Source: an uncultured Clostridia bacterium (GTDB lineage: Bacteria > Bacillota > Clostridia > Christensenellales > UBA3700). From it: a stretch of 7,388 nt of DNA. The notes under the pieces are model-generated. The model did no database searches, was not told where the DNA came from, and was given only the letters and a program-made list of their open reading frames with translations. Both the position numbers and the translations under genes were made by a program. Shown piece by piece: positions 6,491 to 7,388 of this stretch. The DNA is taken from positions 1 through 7,388 of the forward strand of contig CAMWSW010000043.1 of NCBI GenBank assembly GCA_947176975.1. Reading direction: 5' to 3'. Numbering within the stretch: position 1 is the stretch's first letter; each line of letters begins with the position of its first letter.

Positions 6491-6566
6491 GTGGCGCGTT
6501 TAAAGCTAAACTTATACCTTGAACGAGTCATTCTGAGCGAAGTGAAACGAAGTTGAAGAATCTAAT
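6491..6566 (+). repeat. Left inverted repeat of the GIY-YIG unit
   Basis: It is made of an outer block GTGGCGCGTTTAAAG (6491-6505), a variable 16-nt middle, and an inner 45-nt block starting AACGAGTCATTCTGAGCGAA (6522-6541) and ending TGAAGAATCTAAT. Within the inner block ATTCT (6530-6534) and AGAAT (6557-6561) can form a local hairpin with a 22-nt loop. Confidence 0.85.
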
Positions 6567-6579
6567 ATAGGAAGAAATT

Positions 6580-6864
6580 ATGAAAATTAATTACGTTTAC
6601 ATCTTATCGAATTACACAAACACTACTTTATATATTGGTGTGACAAGTAACATATATCGAAGATTAAATGAGCACAATGACAAAGTGGTCGATAGTTTTA
6701 CAAAGAAATACAACTTAAATAAGTTGGTTTATGTTGAAGAGTATTCGAGTATTGTAGATGCAATCGCAAGAGAAAAACAATTAAAAGGGTGGCGTAGAGA
6801 AAGAAAAAACGCTTTGATAAATTCTGTCAATCCCGAATGGAAAGACTTGCTAAAAGATAATTAG
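6580..6864 (+). CDS. Small GIY-YIG endonuclease-domain protein (UvrC/YhbQ-like)
   Basis: A 94-residue stand-alone GIY-YIG nuclease domain. YVYIL (5-9) is the 'GIY' strand, LYIGVTSN (17-24) the 'YIG' strand, R27 or R28 in IYRRLNEH the catalytic arginine with H32 after it, and E65 in AIAREKQLKGW the metal-binding glutamate. The ending RRERKNALINSVNPEWKDL is typical of this small bacterial family, often annotated as 'GIY-YIG nuclease family protein'. All active-site positions are filled, so nuclease activity is likely; the target is unknown. AGGAAG (6569-6574) lies 5 nt before the ATG. The gene is richer in A+T than its neighbours and sits between long inverted repeats, the right one providing its stop codon. 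This points to spread as a unit rather than a house-keeping repair role. UvrC itself is excluded by size. Confidence 0.93.
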   Translation: MKINYVYILSNYTNTTLYIGVTSNIYRRLNEHNDKVVDSFTKKYNLNKLVYVEEYSSIVDAIAREKQLKGWRRERKNALINSVNPEWKDLLKDN

Positions 6865-6935
6865 ATTCTTCGACTACACTTCGTTTCGCTCAGAATGACT
6901 CGTTGAATGTGTTACTTTCACTTTAAACGCGTCAC
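6860..6935 (-). repeat. Right inverted repeat of the GIY-YIG unit
   Basis: This is the reverse complement of the left repeat. The 45-nt inner block (6860-6904) matches at 39 positions; the differences cluster in 9 nt at its centre, where the two copies carry similar triplets in a different order. The outer block CTTTAAACGCGTCAC (6921-6935) matches at 14 of 15. The last codon and the TAG stop of the GIY-YIG gene (6862-6864) lie across its inner end. Confidence 0.85.
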
Positions 6936-6956
6936 CCTGAGCGAAGTCGAAGGGTC
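6931..6956 (+). repeat. REP-like hairpin repeat, variant c (GTCACCCTGAGCGAAG type)
   Basis: ACCCT (6934-6938) and AGGGT (6951-6955) close a 12-nt centre GAGCGAAGTCGA. It begins inside the outer end of the right inverted repeat and runs beyond it. The centre matches the GAGCGAAG of the inner blocks while the stem bases differ and still pair, so it is a further member of the same repeat family. Confidence 0.65.
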
Positions 6957-6977
6957 TTTAAAACAATATAAATATAA

Positions 6978-7000
6978 ATACACGACTTTTGTGTGTTTTT
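6978..7000 (+). terminator. Weak hairpin with T-run after the repeat cluster
   Basis: ATACAC (6978-6983) can pair with GTGTGT (6991-6996), one pair being T-G, around a 7-nt loop, followed by TTTT. It is short and A+T rich. It could end read-through from the GIY-YIG unit, but it overlaps the proposed -35 box of the next promoter. Confidence 0.25.
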
Positions 7001-7028
7001 ACATATAGTAAAATTTTTGTCGTATAAT
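6998..7028 (+). promoter_or_regulatory. Promoter for the 97-residue hypothetical gene
   Basis: A -35 box TTTACA (6998-7003, 5 of 6) and a perfect -10 box TATAAT (7023-7028) are separated by 19 bp, slightly longer than ideal. The start site would fall near 7035, leaving a short leader that contains AAGGAG (7044-7049). Confidence 0.55.
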
Positions 7029-7057
7029 CGAGTTATCATTAATAAGGAGTTGATTAT

Positions 7058-7351
7058 ATGGATAAAGAATTACAAAGCAAAATTATAAAAAGCGTTGAGG
7101 ATAGTTTAACAGCAGCCGAAGCGCAGGTAATTTGGTATTTAAGAAAAAGCAACGACAATAATGCGGTTATAAGATTATTAAATGCACTCAAGCAATTATA
7201 TGAAAAGAATTGTGACGGTATAATTAGGTTATATGTCAAATTCTCGCTTACTCCCGAAGAAATACTATTCTTAGAAAGCATAAAAGATTTCTCCGAGGAT
7301 AAATTGCAAAATCTCAGAGAATTTATGGAAAAATTATTGGAAGAAGAGTAA
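7058..7351 (+). CDS. Hypothetical protein, 97 residues, all-helical
   Basis: I do not recognise this protein. It starts MDKELQSKIIKSVEDSLTAA, is rich in Lys, Glu, Leu and Asn, and reads as four or so amphipathic helices (about 2-14, 16-30, 33-53 and 67-95) with no signal peptide, membrane segment, Cys pair or catalytic motif. The segment SLTPEEILFLESIKDFSEDKLQNLREFMEKLL looks like a helix-turn-helix or helical hairpin of a binding protein. Translation is well supported: AAGGAG (7044-7049) lies 8 nt before the ATG and a promoter lies just upstream. It is its own transcription unit, next to the GIY-YIG repeat cluster and with no functional clue from context. A small regulator or phage-like accessory protein is possible but not supported. 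Confidence 0.75.
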   Translation: MDKELQSKIIKSVEDSLTAAEAQVIWYLRKSNDNNAVIRLLNALKQLYEKNCDGIIRLYVKFSLTPEEILFLESIKDFSEDKLQNLREFMEKLLEEE

Positions 7352-7361
7352 TGATGTTTTA

Positions 7362-7388
7362 TGGCAAAACATTACGATTGCTTTGCCA
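7362..7388 (+). repeat. Inverted repeat at the window edge, possible terminator stem
   Basis: TGGCAAA (7362-7368) and TTTGCCA (7382-7388) are exact reverse complements around 13 nt. They lie 10 nt after the stop of the hypothetical gene, where a terminator is expected. The window ends at the last base of the right arm, so a T-run cannot be checked. Confidence 0.4.

Larger units (their letters stand above)
6491..6935 (+). mobile_element. Putative mobile unit: GIY-YIG gene between 76-nt inverted repeats
   Basis: The two ends are inverted repeats of equal length, 6491-6566 and 6860-6935, matching at 62 of 76 positions without gaps. The outer 15 nt agree at 14, the next 16 at 9, and the inner 45 at 39, including an unbroken 20-nt match. 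The match stops at both outer edges, which sets the element at 445 bp. The only gene inside nearly fills the space: the left repeat ends 13 nt before its ATG and the right repeat supplies its TAG stop. I see no target-site duplication. Mobility is inferred, not shown; no transposase of a known family is present. Confidence 0.6.

Noticed and set aside
6445..6522. A 25-codon reading frame starting MAQVVFAIVPPFLERSG between the importer operon and the GIY-YIG gene.
   Set aside because: It has only a poor ribosome binding site, runs into the inverted repeat, contains the terminator-like hairpin and resembles chance translation of dispersed repeat DNA.
7351..7388. Possible start of another gene (ATG at 7351 overlapping the stop, or ATG at 7361).
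   Set aside because: Only 9-12 codons are visible, the two frames conflict, and the same bases form an inverted repeat that fits a terminator stem equally well.

Overview
The window reads as chromosomal DNA of a Gram-positive-type anaerobe, most likely a Clostridia-like member of the Bacillota and plausibly a gut species known mainly from metagenomes. The grounds are moderate A+T content, strong AGGAG-type ribosome binding sites, intrinsic terminators, a lipoprotein-anchored ABC binding protein, and a TM1266-family regulator of the kind found in organisms with [FeFe] hydrogenase. The assignment is inference: no rRNA or marker gene is present. All genes lie on the plus strand.

Layout. (1) 142-804 encodes a HAD-superfamily phosphatase/phosphoglucomutase-like enzyme, preceded by a 10-bp hairpin and followed by a long inverted repeat that is either its terminator or a double operator. 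(2) 931-1857 encodes a MalK-like ABC ATPase with several degenerate catalytic motifs. Its promoter sits so close to the ATG that the mRNA is probably leaderless. (3) 1961-3376 encodes a membrane-anchored S41 (C-terminal processing) protease that starts with TTG. (4) 3377-3554 is a structured leader with a clear intrinsic terminator and several competing pairings. (5) 3555-6380 is a tight operon: TM1266-like small regulator, NMT1/SsuA-type lipoprotein, SsuC/ThiX-type permease and SsuB-type ATPase. This is a complete ABC importer of unknown substrate. (6) 6381-6956 is repeat-rich. A GIY-YIG nuclease gene is bracketed by 76-nt inverted repeats that match each other at 62 of 76 positions, with further related hairpin repeats on both sides. 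(7) 7058-7351 encodes an unrecognised 97-residue helical protein with its own promoter. The window ends inside a second inverted repeat.

How the parts work together. The importer genes form one functional unit, probably controlled at the leader in front of the TM1266-like gene. The GIY-YIG unit looks inserted downstream of that operon and is the best candidate for an undescribed system: a minimal nuclease gene packaged between REP-like palindromes, so the nuclease may mobilise or maintain the repeats. The HAD enzyme, degenerate ATPase and protease show no obvious functional link to the importer.
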